Shown here piece by piece: positions 39,101-52,770 of a DNA stretch of 64,000 nucleotides (its first letter is position 1; each line of letters starts with the position of its first letter). Where the stretch lies: contig JAYJMR010000036.1 in NCBI GenBank assembly GCA_037074705.1, positions 163,044-227,043 on the forward strand. The letters run 5' to 3'. The notes below the pieces were generated by a model that was given only the letters and a program-made list of their open reading frames with translations, searched no databases and had not been told where the DNA came from. Made by a program: the position numbers and the translations under genes. The DNA is from Zhengitettix transpicula. Lineage: Eukaryota > Arthropoda > Insecta > Orthoptera > Tetrigidae.

Positions 39101-42100
39101 TGCAGGTTTGAGTAATTTTTATAAAGAACGAATCATTTATTATGAAATAAGACTTTGTTATTTATAGTTTCTTGGTTGGTGAAATTCCAAACTTGTCGTC
39201 GAAACGTCGAAATATTACGATATATTATTTAATATTAATAGATTAAGATTTTAAAAGTGCAGGTTTGAGTAATTTTTATAAAGAACGTATCATTTATTAT
39301 TAAATAAGACTTTGTTATTTTTAGTTTCTTAGTTGGTGAAATTCCAAACTTGTCGTCGAAACGTCGAAATATTACGATATATTAATTAATATTAATGGAT
39401 TAAGATTTTAGAAGTGCAGGTTTGAGTAATTTTTATAAAGAACGAGTCATTTATTATGAAATAAGACTTTGTTATTTATAGTTTCTTGGTTGGTGAAATT
39501 CCAAACTTGTCGTCGAAACGTCGAAATATTACGATATATATTAATTAATATTAATAGATTAAGATTTTAGAAGTGCAGGTTTGAGTAATTTTTATAAAGA
39601 ACGAATCATTTATTATGAAATAAGACTTTGTTATTTATAGTTTCTTGGTTGGTGAAATTCCAAACTTGTTGCCGAAACGTCAAAATATTGCGATATATTA
39701 ATTAATATTAATAGATTAAGATTTTAGAAGTGCTGGTTTGAGTAATTTTTATAAAGAACGAATCATTTATTATGAAATAAGACTTTGTTATTTATAGTTT
39801 CTTGGTTGGTGAAATTCCAAACTTGTCGTCGAAACGTCGAAATATTACGATATATTAATTAATATTAATAGATTAAGATTTTAGAAGTGCAGGTTTGAGT
39901 AATTTTTATAAAGAACGTGTCATTTATTATGAAATAAGACTTTGTTATTTTTAGATTCTTGGTTGGTGAAATTCCAAACTTGTCGTCGAAACGTCGAAAT
40001 ATTACGATATATTAATTAATAATAATAGATTAAGATTTTAGAAGTGCAGGTTTCAGTAATTTTTATATAGAATGTGTCATTTATTATGAAATAAGACTTT
40101 GTTATTTGAAGATTCTTGGTTGGTGAAATTCTAAACTTGTCGTCGAAACGTCGAAATATTGGGATATATTAATTAGTATTAATAGATTAAGATTTTAGAA
40201 GTGCAGGTTTGAGTAATTTTTATAAAGAACGAATCATTTATTATGAAATTAGACTTTGTTATTTATAGTTTCTTGGTTGGTGAAATTCCAAACTTGTCGT
40301 CGAAACGTCGAAATATTACGATATATATTAATTAATATTAATAGATTAAGATTTTAGAAGTGCAGGTTTGAGTAATTTTTATAAAGAACGAATCATTTAT
40401 TATGAAATAAGACTTTGTTATTTATAGTTTCTTGGTTGGTGAAATTCCAAACTTGTCGTCGAAACGTCGAAATATTACGATATATTAATTAATATTAATA
40501 GATTAAGATTTAAGAAGTGCAGGTTTGAGTAATTTTTATAAAGAACGAATCATTTATTATGAAATAAGACTTTGTTATTTATAGTTTATTGGTTGGTGAA
40601 ATTCCAAACTTGTCGTCGAAACGTCGAAATATTACGATATATTATTTAATATTAATAGATTAAGATTTTAAAAGTGCAGGTTTGAGTAATTTTTATAAAG
40701 AACGAATCATTTATTATTAAATAAGACTTTGTTATTTTTAGTTTCTTAGTTGGTGAAATTCCAAACTTGTCGTCGAAACGTCGAAATATTACGATATATT
40801 AATTAATATTAATGGATTAAGATTTTAGAAGTGCAGGTTTGAGTAATTTTTATAAAGAACGAGTCATTTATTATGAAATAAGACTTTGTTATTTATAGTT
40901 TCTTGGTTGGTGAAATTCCAAACTTGTCGTCGAAACGTCGAAATATTACGATATATTAATTAATATTAATAGATTAAGATTTTAGAAGTGCAGGTTTGAG
41001 TAATTTTTATAAAGAACGAATCATTTATTATGAAATAAGACTTTGTTATTTATAGTTTCTTGGTTGGTGAAATTCCAAACTTGTCGTCGAAACGTCGAAA
41101 TATTACGATATATTAATTAATATTAATAGATTAAGATTTAAGAAGTGCAGGTTTGAGTAATTTTTATAAAGAACGAATCATTTATTATGAAATAAGACTT
41201 TGTTATTTATAGTTTCTTGGTTGGTGAAATTCCAAACTTGTCGTCGAAACGTCGAAATATTACGATATATTATTTAATATTAATAGATTAAGATTTTAAA
41301 AGTGCAGGTTTGAGTAATTTTTATAAAGAACGAATCATTTATTATTAAATAAGACTTTGTTATTTTTAGTTTCTTAGTTGGTGAAATTCCAAACTTGTCG
41401 TCGAAACGTCGAAATATTACGATATATTAATTAATATTAATGGATTAAGATTTTAGAAGTGCAGGTTTGAGTAATTTTTATAAAGAACGAGTCATTTATT
41501 ATGAAATAAGACTTTGTTATTTATAGTTTCTTGGTTGGTGAAATTCCAAACTTGTCGTCGAAACGTCGAAATATTACGATATATATTAATTAATATTAAT
41601 AGATTAAGATTTTAGAAGTGCAGGTTTGAGTAATTTTTATAAAGAACGAATCATTTATTATGAAATAAGACTTTGTTATTTATAGTTTCTTGGTTGGTGA
41701 AATTCCAAACTTGTTGCCGAAACGTCGAAATATTGCGATATATTAATTAATATTAATAGATTAAGATTTTAGAAGTTCTGGTTTGAGTAATTTTTATAAA
41801 GAACGAATCATTTATTATGAAATAAGACTTTGTTATTTATAGTTTCTTGGTTGGTGAAATTCCAAACTTGTCGTCGAAACGTCGAAATATTACGATATAT
41901 TAATTAATATTAATAGATTAAGATTTTAGAAGTGCAGGTTTGAGTAATTTTTATAAAGAACGTGTCATTTATTATGAAATAAGACTTTGTTATTTTTAGA
42001 TTCTTGGTTGGTGAAATTCCAAACTTGTCGTCGAAACGTCGAAATATTACGATATATTAATTAATAATAATAGATTAAGATTTTAGAAGTGCAGGTTTCA

Positions 42101-45100
42101 GTAATTTTTATATAGAATGTGTCATTTATTATGAAATAAGACTTTGTTATTTTTAGATTCTGGGTTGGTGAAATTCCAAACTTGTCGTCGAAACGTCGAA
42201 ATATTACGATATATTAATTAATATTAATAGATTAAGATTTTAGAAGTGCAGGTTTGAGTAATTTTTATAAAGAACGTGTCATTTATTATGAAATAAGACT
42301 TTGTTATTTTTAGATTCTTGGTTGGTGAAATTCCAAACTTGTCGTCGAAACGTCGAAATATTACGATATATTAATTAATATTAATAGATTAAGATTTTAG
42401 AAGTGCTGGTTTGAGTAATTTTTATAAAGAACGAATCATTTATTATGAAATAAAACTTTGTTATTTTTAGATTCTTGGTTGGTGAAATTCCAAACTTGTC
42501 GTCGAAACGTCGAAATATTATGATATATTAATTAATATTAATAGATTAAGATTTTAGAAGTGCAGGTTTGAGTAATTTTCATAAAGAACGTATCATTTAT
42601 TATGAAATAAGACTTTTTTATTTGAAGATTCTTGGTTGGTGAAATTCCAAACTTGTCGTCGAAACGTCGAAATATTACGATATATTTAATTAATATTAAT
42701 AGATTAAGATTTTAGAAGTGCAGGTTTGAGTAATTTTTATAAAGAACGTATCATTTATTATGAAATAAGACTTTGTTATTTGAAGATTCTTGGTTGGTGA
42801 AATTCCAAACTTGTCGTCGAAACGTCGAAATATTACGATATATTAATTAATATTAATGGATTAAGATTTTAGAAGTGCTGGTTTGAGTAATTTTTATAAA
42901 GAACGTGTCATTTATTATGAAATAAGACTTTGTTATTTTTAGTTTCTTGGTTGGTGAAATTCCAAACTTGTCGTCGAAACGTCGAAATATTGCGATATAT
43001 TAATTAATATTAATAGATTAAAATTTTAGAAGTGCAGGTTTGAGTAATTTTTATAAAGAACGTGTCATTTATTATGCAATAAGACTTTGTTATTTTTAGT
43101 TTCTTGGTTGGTGAAATTCCAAACTTGTCGTCGAAACGTCGAAATATTATCATATATTAATTAATATTAATAGATTAAGATTTTAGAAGTGCAGGTTTGA
43201 GTAATTTTTATAAAGAACGTGTCATTTATTATGAAATAAGACTTTGTTATTTTTAGTTTCTTGGTTGGTGAAATTCCAAACTTGTCGTCGAAACGTCGAA
43301 ATATTATCATATATTAATTAATATTAATAGATTAAGATTTTAGAAGTGCAGAATTGAGTAATTTTTATAAAGAACGTGTCATTTATTATGAAATAAGACT
43401 TTGTTATTTTTAGTTTCTTGGTTGGTGAAATTCCAAACTTGTCGTCGAAACGTCGAAATATTATCATATATTAATTAATATTAATAGATTAAGATTTTAA
43501 AAGTGCAGGTTTGAGTAATTTTTATAAAGAACGAATCATTTATTATTAAATAAGACTTTGTTATTTTTAGTTTCTTAGTTGGTGAAATTCCAAACTTGTC
43601 GTCGAAACGTCGAAATATTACGATATATTAATTAATATTAATGGATTAAGATTTTAGAAGTGCAGGTTTGAGTAATTTTTATAAAGAACGAGTCATTTAT
43701 TATGAAATAAGACTTTGTTATTTATAGTTTCTTGGTTGGTGAAATTCCAAACTTGTCGTCGAAACGTCGAAATATTACGATATATATTAATTAATATTAA
43801 TAGATTAAGATTTTAGAAGTGCAGGTTTGAGTAATTTTTATAAAGAACGAATCATTTATTATGAAATAAGACTTTGTTATTTATAGTTTCTTGGTTGGTG
43901 AAATTCCAAACTTGTTGCCGAAACGTCGAAATATTGCGATATATTAATTAATATTAATAGATTAAGATTTTAGAAGTGCTGGTTTGAGTAATTTTTATAA
44001 AGAACGAATCATTTATTATGAAATAAGACTTTGTTATTTATAGTTTCTTGGTTGGTGAAATTCCAAACTTGTCGTCGAAACGTCGAAATATTACGATATA
44101 TTAATTAATATTAATAGATTAAGATTTTAGAAGTGCAGGTTTGAGTAATTTTTATAAAGAACGTGTCATTTATTATGAAATAAGACTTTGTTATTTTTAG
44201 ATTCTTGGTTGGTGAAATTCCAAACTTGTCGTCGAAACGTCGAAATATTACGATATATTAATTAATAATAATAGATTAAGATTTTATAAGTGCAGGTTTC
44301 AGTAATTTTTATATAGAATGTGTCATTTATTATGAAATAAGACTTTGTTATTTTTAGATTCTGGGTTGGTGAAATTCCAAACTTGTCGTCGAAACGTCGA
44401 AATATTACGATATATTAATTAATATTAATAGATTAAGATTTTAGAAGTGCAGGTTTGAGTAATTTTTATAAAGAACGTGTCATTTATTATGAAATAAGAC
44501 TTTGTTATTTTTAGATTCTTGGTTGGTGAAATTCCAAACTTGTCGTCGAAACGTCGAAATATTACGATATATTAATTAATATTAATAGATTAAGATTTTA
44601 GAAGTGCTGGTTTGAGTAATTTTTATAAAGAACGAATCATTTATTATGAAATAAAACTTTGTTATTTTTAGATTCTTGGTTGGTGAAATTCCAAACTTGT
44701 CGTCGAAACGTCGAAATATTATGATATATTAATTAATATTAATAGATTAAGATTTTAGAAGTGCAGGTTTGAGTAATTTTCATAAAGAACGTATCATTTA
44801 TTATGAAATAAGACTTTTTTATTTGAAGATTCTTGGTTGGTGAAATTCCAAACTTGTCGTCGAAACGTCGAAATATTACGATATATTTAATTAATATTAA
44901 TAGATTAAGATTTTAGAAGTGCAGGTTTGAGTAATTTTTATAAAGAACGTATCATTTATTATGAAATAAGACTTTGTTATTTGAAGATTCTTGGTTGGTG
45001 AAATTCCAAACTTGTCGTCGAAACGTCGAAATATTACGATATATTAATTAATATTAATGGATTAAGATTTTAGAAGTGCTGGTTTGAGTAATTTTTATAA

Positions 45101-47119
45101 AGAACGTGTCATTTATTATGAAATAAGACTTTGTTATTTTTAGTTTCTTGGTTGGTGAAATTCCAAACTTGTCGTCGAAACGTCGAAATATTGCGATATA
45201 TTAATTAATATTAATAGATTAAGATTTTAGAAGTGCAGGTTTGAGTAATTTTTATAAAGAACGTGTCATTTATTATGAAATAAGACTTTGTTATTTTTAG
45301 TTTCTTGGTTGGTGAAATTCCAAACTTGTCGTCGAAACGTCGAAATATTATCATATATTAATTAATATTAATAGATTAAGATTTTAGAAGTGCAGGTTTG
45401 AGTAATTTTTATAAAGAACGTGTCATTTATTATGAAATAAGACTTTGTTATTTTTAGTTTCTTGGTTGGTGAAATTCCAAACTTGTCGTCGAAACGTCGA
45501 AATATTATCATATATTAATTAATATTAATAGATTAAGATTTTAGAAGTGCAGAATTGAGTAATTTTTATAAAGAACGTGTCATTTATTATGAAATAAGAC
45601 TTTGTTATTTTTAGTTTCTTGGTTGGTGAAATTCCAAACTTGTCGTCGAAACGTCGAAATATTATCATATATTAATTAATATTAATAGATTAAGATTTTA
45701 GAAGTGCAGGTTTGAGTAATTTTTATAAAGAACGTGTCATTTATTATGAAATAAGACTTTGTTATTTTTAGTTTCTTGGTTGGTGAAATTCCAAACTTGT
45801 CGTCGAAACGTCGAAATATTATCATATATTAATTAATATTAATAGATTAAGATTTTTAAAGTGCAGGTTTGAGTAATTTTTATAAAGAACGAATCATTTA
45901 TTATGAAATAAGACTTTGTTATTTTTAGTTTCTTGGTTGGTGAAATTCCAAACTTGTCGTCGAAACGTCGAAATATTATCATATATTAATTAATATTAAT
46001 AGATTAAGATTTTATAAGTGCAGGTTTGAGTAATTTTTATAAAGAACGAATCATTTATTATGAAATAAGACTTTGTTATTTTTAGTTTCTTGGTTGGTGA
46101 AATTCCAAACTTGTCGTCGAAACGTCGAAATATTATCATATATTAATTAATATTAATAGATTAAGATTTTAGAAGTGCAGGTTTGAGTAATTTTTATAAA
46201 GAACGAATCATTTATTATGAAATAAGACTTTGTTATTTTTAGTATCTTGGTTGGTGAAATTCCAAACTTGTCGTCGAAACGTCGAAATATTATGATATAT
46301 TAATTAATATTAATAGATTAAGATTTTAGAAGTGCAGGTTTGAGTAATTTTCATAAAGAACGTATCATTTATTATGAAATAAGACTTTTTTATTTGAAGA
46401 TTCTTGGTTGGTGAAATTCCAAACTTGTCGTCGAAACGTCGAAATATTACGATATATTTAATTAATATTAATAGATTAAGATTTTAGAAGTGCAGGTTTG
46501 AGTAATTTTTATAAAGAACGTATCATTTATTATGAAATAAGACTTTGTTATTTGAAGATTCTTGGTTGGTGAAATTCCAAACTTGTCGTCGAAACGTCGA
46601 AATATTACGATATATTAATTAATATTAATGGATTAAGATTTTAGAAGTGCTGGTTTGAGTAATTTTTATAAAGAACGTGTCATTTATTATGAAATAAGAC
46701 TTTGTTATTTTTAGTTTCTTGGTTGGTGAAATTCCAAACTTGTCGTCGAAACGTCGAAATATTGCGATATATTAATTAATATTAATAGATTAAGATTTTA
46801 GAAGTGCAGGTTTGAGTAATTTTTATAAAGAACGTGTCATTTATTATGAAATAAGACTTTGTTATTTTTAGTATTCTTGGTTGGTGAAATTCCAAACTTG
46901 TCGTCGAAACGTCGAAATATTATCATATATTAATTAATATTAATAGATTAAGATTTTAGAAGTGCAGGTTTGAGTAATTTTTATAAAGAACGTGTCATTT
47001 ATTATGAAATAAGACTTTGTTATTTTTAGTTTCTTGGTTGGTGAAATTCCAAACTTGTCGTCGAAACGTCGAAATATTATCATATATTAATTAATATTAA
47101 TAGATTAAGATTTTAGAAG
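33129..47119 (+). repeat. Mosaic of variable-length HOR units in zone 3
   Basis: The GACTTTTTTATTT marker monomer occurs near 32,392, 33,963, 35,222, 36,476, 37,577, 42,612, 44,813 and 46,384. Spacings are 1,571, 1,259, 1,254, 1,101, 5,035, 2,201 and 1,571 bp, or about 10, 8, 8, 7, 32, 14 and 10 monomers. Monomer order within each unit follows the 21-mer, with runs left out or duplicated. The CAGAATTGAG marker occurs here at about 33,129, 38,314, 43,349 and 45,550, and again just after this block at 47,122. The GTTGCCG monomer occurs near 34,324, 36,678, 39,669, 41,713 and 43,914. Confidence 0.75.
40107..40205 (+). repeat. Zone-1-like patch inside zone 3
   Basis: After a zone-3 monomer start (CAGGTTTCAG, TATAGAATGTG) the sequence changes to TTGAAGATTC, then TTCTAAACTTG, GGG and TTAATTAGTATTAATAG, and returns to zone 3 (GAACGAATC) in the next monomer. 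TTCTAAAC with GGG and TTAGTATT is otherwise seen only in zone 1, near 3,540 and 10,912. The foreign part is under one monomer long and in register. This fits a short gene-conversion tract or a double exchange with zone-1-type sequence. Confidence 0.7.
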
Positions 47120-47592
47120 TGCAGAATTGAGTAATTTTTATAAAGAACGTGTCATTTATTATGAAATAAGACTTTGTTATTTTTAGTTTCTTGGTTGGTG
47201 AAATTCCAAACTTGTCGTCGAAACGTCGAAATATTATCATATATTAATTAATATTAATAGATTAAGATTTTAGAAGTGCAGGTTTGAGTAATTTTTATAA
47301 AGAACGTGTCATTTATTATGAAATAAGACTTTGTTATTTTTAGTTTCTTGGTTGGTGAAATTCCAAACTTGTCGTCGAAACGTCGAAATATTATCATATA
47401 TTAATTAATATTAATAGATTAAGATTTTAGAAGTGCAGGTTTGAGTAATTTTTATAAAGAACGAATCATTTATTATGAAATAAGACTTTGTTATTTTTAG
47501 TATCTTGGTTGGTGAAATTCCAAACTTGTCGTCGAAACGTCGAAATATTATGATATATTAATTAATATTAATAGATTAAGATTTTAGAAGTG

Positions 47593-50579
47593 CAGGTTTG
47601 AGTAATTTTTATAAAGAACGAATCATTTATTATGAAATAAGACTTTGTTATTTATAGTTTCTTGGTTGGTGAAATTCCAAACTTGACGTCGAAACGTCGA
47701 AATATTACGATATATATTAATTAATATTAATAGATTAAGATTTTAGAAGTGCAGGTTTGAGTAATTTTTATAAAGAACGAATCATTTATTATGAAATAAG
47801 ACTTTGTTATTTATAGTTTCTTGGTTGGTGAAATTCCAAACTTGTCGTCGAAACGTCGAAATATTACGATATATTAATTAATATTAATAGATTAAGATTT
47901 TAGAAGTGCAGGTTTGAGTAATTTTTATAAAGAACGAATCATTTATTATGAAATAAGACTTTGTTATTTATAGTTTCTTGGTTGGTGAAATTCCAAACTT
48001 GTCGTCGAAACGTCGAAATATTACGATATATTAATTAATATTAATAGATTAAGATTTTAAAAGTGCAGGTTTGAGTAATTTTTATAAAGAACGAATCATT
48101 TATTATTAAATAAGACTTTGTTATTTTTAGTTTCTTGGTTGGTGAAATTCCAAACTTGTCGTCGAAACGTCGAAATATTAAGATATATTAATTAATATTA
48201 ATGGATTAAGATTTTAGAAGTGCAGGTTTGAGTAATTTTTATAAAGAACGAGTCATTTATTATGAAATAAGACTTTGTTATTTATAGTTTCTTGGTTGGT
48301 GAAATTCCAAACTTGTCGTCGAAACGTCGAAATATTACGATATATATTAATTAATATTAATAGATTAAGATTTTAGAAGTGCAGGTTTGAGTAATTTTTA
48401 TAAAGAACGAATCATTTATTATGAAATAAGACTTTGTTATTTATAGTTTCTTGGTTGGTGAAATTCCAAACTTGTTGCCGAAACGTCGAAATATTGCGAT
48501 ATATTAATTAATATTAATTAATTAAGATTTTAGAAGTGCAGGTTTGAGTAATTTTTATAAAGAACGAATCATTTATTATGAAATAAGACTTTGTTATTTA
48601 TAGTTTCTTGGTTGGTGAAATTCCAAACTTGTTGCCGAAACGTCGAAATATTGCGATATATTAATTAATATTAATAGATTAAGATTTTAGAAGTGCTGGT
48701 TTGAGTAATTTTTATAAAGAACGAATCATTTATTATGAAATAAGACTTTGTTATTTATAGTTTCTTGGTTGGTGAAATTCCAAACTTTTCGTCGAAACGT
48801 CGAAATATTACGATATATTAATTAATATTAATAGATTAAGATTTTAGAAGTGCAGGTTTGAGTAATTTTTATAAAGAACGTGTCATTTATTATGAAAAAA
48901 GACTTTGTTATTTTTAGATTCTTGGTTGGTGAAATTCCAAACTTGTCGTCGAAACGTCGAAATATTACGATATATTAATTAATATTAATAGATTAAGATT
49001 TTAGAAGTGCAGGTTTGAGTAATTTTTATAAAGAACGTGTCATTTATTATGAAATAAGACTTTGTTATTTTTAGATTCTGGGTTGGTGAAATTCCAAACT
49101 TGTCGTCGAAACGTCGAAATATTACGATATATTAATTAATATTAATAGATTAAGATTTTAGAAGTGCAGGTTTGAGTAATTTTTATAAAGAACGTGTCAT
49201 TTATTATGAAATAAGACTTTGTTATTTTTAGATTCTTGGTTGGTGAAATTCCAAACTTGTCGTCGAAACGTCGAAATATTACGATATATTAATTAATATT
49301 AATAGATTAAGATTTTAGAAGTGCTGGTTTGAGTAATTTTTATAAAGAACGAATCATTTATTATGAAATAAGACTTTGTTATTTGAAGATTCTTGGTTGG
49401 CGAAATTCCAAACTTGTCGTCGAAACGTCGAAATATTACGGTATATTAATTAATATTAATGGATTAAGATTTTAGAAGTGCTGGTTTGAGTAATTTTTAT
49501 AAAGAACGTGTCATTTAGTATGAAATAAGACTTTGTTATTTTTAGATTCTTGGTTGGTGAAATTCCAAACTTGTCGTCGAAACGTCGAAATATTACGATA
49601 TATTAATTAATATTAATAGATTAAGATTTTAGAAGTGCAGGTTTGAGTAATTTTTATAAAGAACGTGTCATTTATTATGAAATAAGACTTTGTTATTTTT
49701 TGATTCTGGGTTGGTGAAATTCCAAACTTGTCGTCGAAACGTCGAAATATTACGATATATTAATTAATATTAATAGATTAAGATTTTAGAAGTGCAGGTT
49801 TGAGTAATTTTTATAAAGAACGTGTCATTTATTATGAAATAAGAATTTGTTATTTTTAGATTCTTGGTTGGTGAAATTCCAAACTTGTCGTCGAAACGTC
49901 GAAATATTACGATATATTAATTAATATTAATGGATTAAGATTTTAGAAGTGCTGGTTTGAGTAATTTTTATAAAGAACGAGTCATTTATTATGAAATAAG
50001 ACTTTGTTATTTTTAGTATCTTGGTTGGTGAAATTCCAAACTTGTCGTCGAAACGTCGAAATATTATGATATATTAATTAATATTAATAGATTAAGATTT
50101 TAGAAGTGCAGGTTTGAGTAATTTTTATAAAGAACGAATCATTTATTATGAAATAAGACTTTGTTATTTATAGTTTCTTGGTTGGTGAAATTCCAAACTT
50201 GACGTCGAAACGTCGAAATATTATCATATATTAATTAATATTAATAGATTAAGATTTTAGAAGTGCAGGTTTGAGTAATTTTTATAAAGAACGTGTCATT
50301 TATTATGAAATAAGACTTTGTTATTTTTAGTTTCTTGGTTGGTGAAATTCCAAACTTGTCGTCGAAACGTCGAAATATTATCATATATTAATTAATATTA
50401 ATAGATTAAGATTTTAGAAGTGCAGGTTTGAGTAATTTTTATAAAGAACGAATCATTTATTATGAAATAAGACTTTGTTATTTTTAGTATCTTGGTTGGT
50501 GAAATTCCAAACTTGTCGTCGAAACGTCGAAATATTATGATATATTAATTAATATTAATAGATTAAGATTTTAGAAGTG
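47593..50579 (+). repeat. 19-monomer HOR (2,987 bp), copy P
   Basis: The unit starts at a monomer with ACTTGACGTC and recurs at 50,580. Shared markers are ATTAAGATATATT (about 48,177 and 51,164), GAAAAAAGAC (48,894 and 51,724), GGTTGGCGAAATT (near 49,397 and 52,227), TCATTTAGTATG (near 49,511 and 52,341) and ATTTTTTGATTCTGGG (near 49,694 and 52,524). The offset falls from 2,987 to 2,830 bp because copy P has one extra monomer (48,539-48,695). Beyond about 49,790 the two copies stop matching closely. Confidence 0.78.
48382..48695 (+). repeat. Single-monomer tandem duplication (GTTGCCG unit)
   Basis: Two adjacent monomers (48,382-48,538 and 48,539-48,695) both carry GTTGCCGAAACG with GCG downstream, exactly 157 bp apart (markers at 48,471 and 48,628). 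Elsewhere in zone 3 this monomer type appears singly, including in the otherwise matching copy Q near 51,460. The first of the pair ends ATTAATTAATTAAG instead of ATTAATAGATTAAG. It is the smallest duplication step I can pin down in the window. Confidence 0.8.
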
Positions 50580-52770
50580 CAGGTTTGAGTAATTTTTATA
50601 AAGAACGAATCATTTATTATGAAATAAGACTTTGTTATTTATATTTTCTTGGTTGGTGAAATTCCAAACTTGACGTCGAAACGTCGAAATATTACGATAT
50701 ATATTAATTAATATTAATAGATTAAGATTTTAGAAGTGCAGGTTTGAGTAATTTTTATAAAGAACGAATCATTTATTATGAAATAAGACTTTGTTATTTA
50801 TAGTTTCTTGGTTGGTGAAATTCCAAACTTGTCGTCGAAACGTCGAAATATTACGATATATTAATTAATATTAATAGATTAAGATTTTAGAAGTGCAGGT
50901 TTGAGTAATTTTTATAAAGAACGAATCATTTATTATGAAATAAGACTTTGTTATTTATAGATTCTTGGTTGGTGAAATTCCAAACTTGTCGTCGAAACGT
51001 CGAAATATTACGATATATTAATTAATATTAATAGATTAAGATTTTAAAAGTGCAGGTTTGAGTAATTTTTATAAAGAACGAATCATTTATTATTAAATAA
51101 GACTTTGTTATTTTTAGTTTCTTGGTTGGTGAAATTCCAAACTTGTCGTCGAAACGTCGAAATATTAAGATATATTAATTAATATTAATGGATTAAGATT
51201 TTAGAAGTGCAGGTTTGAGTAATTTTTATAAAGAACGAGTCATTTATTATGAAATAAGACTTTGTTATTTATAGTTTCTTGGTTGGTGAAATTCCAAACT
51301 TGTCGTCGAAACGTCGAAATATTACGATATATATTAATTAATATTAATAGATTAAGATTTTAGAAGTGCAGGTTTGAGTAATTTTTATAAAGAACGAATC
51401 ATTTATTATGAAATAAGACTTTGTTATTTATAGTTTCTTGGTTGGTGAAATTCCAAACTTGTTGCCGAAACGTCGAAATATTGCGATATATTAATTAATA
51501 TTAATAGATTAAGATTTTAGAAGTGCTGGTTTGAGTAATTTTTATAAAGAACGAATCATTTATTATGAAATAAGACTTTGTTATTTATAGTTTCTTGGTT
51601 GGTGAAATTCCAAACTTTTCGTCGAAACGTCGAAATATTACGATATATTAATTAATATTAATAGATTAAGATTTTAGAAGTGCAGGTTTGAGTAATTTTT
51701 ATAAAGAACGTGTCATTTATTATGAAAAAAGACTTTGTTATTTTTAGATTCTTGGTTGGTGAAATTCCAAACTTGTCGTCGAAACGTCGAAATATTACGA
51801 TATATTAATTAATATTAATAGATTAAGATTTTAGAAATGCAGGTTTGAGTAATTTTTATAAAGAACGTGTCATTTATTATGAAATAAGACTTTGTTATTT
51901 TTAGATTCTGGGTTGGTGAAATTCCAAACTTGTCGTCGAAACGTCGAAATATTACGATATATTATTTAATATTAATAGATTAAGATTTTAGAAGTGCAGG
52001 TTTGAGTAATTTTTATAAAGAACGTGTCATTTATTATGAAATAAGACTTTGTTATTTTTAGATTCTTGGTTGGTGAAATTCCAAACTTGTCGTCGAAACG
52101 TCGAAATATTACGATATATTAATTAATATTAATAGATTAAGATTTTAGAAGTGCTGGTTTGAGTAATTTTTATAAAGAACGAATCATTTATTATGAAATA
52201 AGACTTTGTTATTTGAAGATTCTTGGTTGGCGAAATTCCAAACTTGTCGTCGAAACGTCGAAATATTACGGTATATTAATTAATATTAATGGATTAAGAT
52301 TTTAGAAGTGCTGGTTTGAGTAATTTTTATAAAGAACGTGTCATTTAGTATGAAATAAGACTTTGTTATTTTTAGATTCTTGGTTGGTGAAATTCCAAAC
52401 TTGTCGTCGAAACGTCGAAATATTACGATATATTAATTAATATTAATAGATTAAGATTTTAGAAGTGCAGGTTTGAGTAATTTTTATAAAGAACGTGTCA
52501 TTTATTATGAAATAAGACTTTGTTATTTTTTGATTCTGGGTTGGTGAAATTCCAAACTTGTCGTCGAAACGTCGAAATATTACGATATATTAATTAATAT
52601 TAATAAATTAAGATTTTAGAAGTGCAGGTTTGAGTAATTTTTATAAAGAACGAGTCATTTATTATGAAATAAGACTTTGTTATTTTTAGATTCTTGGTTG
52701 GTGAAATTCCAAACTTGTCGTCGAAACGTCGAAATATTACGATATATTAATTAATATTAATAGATTAAGA
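50580..52770 (+). repeat. 18-monomer HOR, partial copy Q
   Basis: This is the downstream partner of copy P at offsets of 2,987 and then 2,830 bp. It has a single GTTGCCG monomer and an ATATTTTCTTGG variant at its start (near 50,641). Its right part (from 52,144) is also the first copy of the 8-monomer duplication, so the two repeat systems overlap. After about 52,770 it has GACCGAGTC monomers with no match in copy P. Confidence 0.72.

Larger units (their letters stand above)
23336..52143 (+). repeat. Zone 3: TTTTAG/TTATAG satellite subfamily
   Basis: About 183 monomers. Most have TTTTAGTTTC, TTATAGTTTC or TTTTAGATTC at 60-69, GAACGAATC, GAACGTGTC or GAACGTATC at 25-33, GTAATTTTT rather than CTAATTTTT, and ATC, ACG, ATG or GCG at 115-117. 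Length variants are common: ATATATATT (+2 bp) and ATATATTTAATT (+1 bp). The monomers come in a recurring order, as if drawn from a fixed deck, and whole runs are repeated or skipped. Marker monomers used below are CAGAATTGAG, GTTGCCG, GAATGTGTC with CTGGGTTGG, and GACTTTTTTATTT. Confidence 0.85.
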
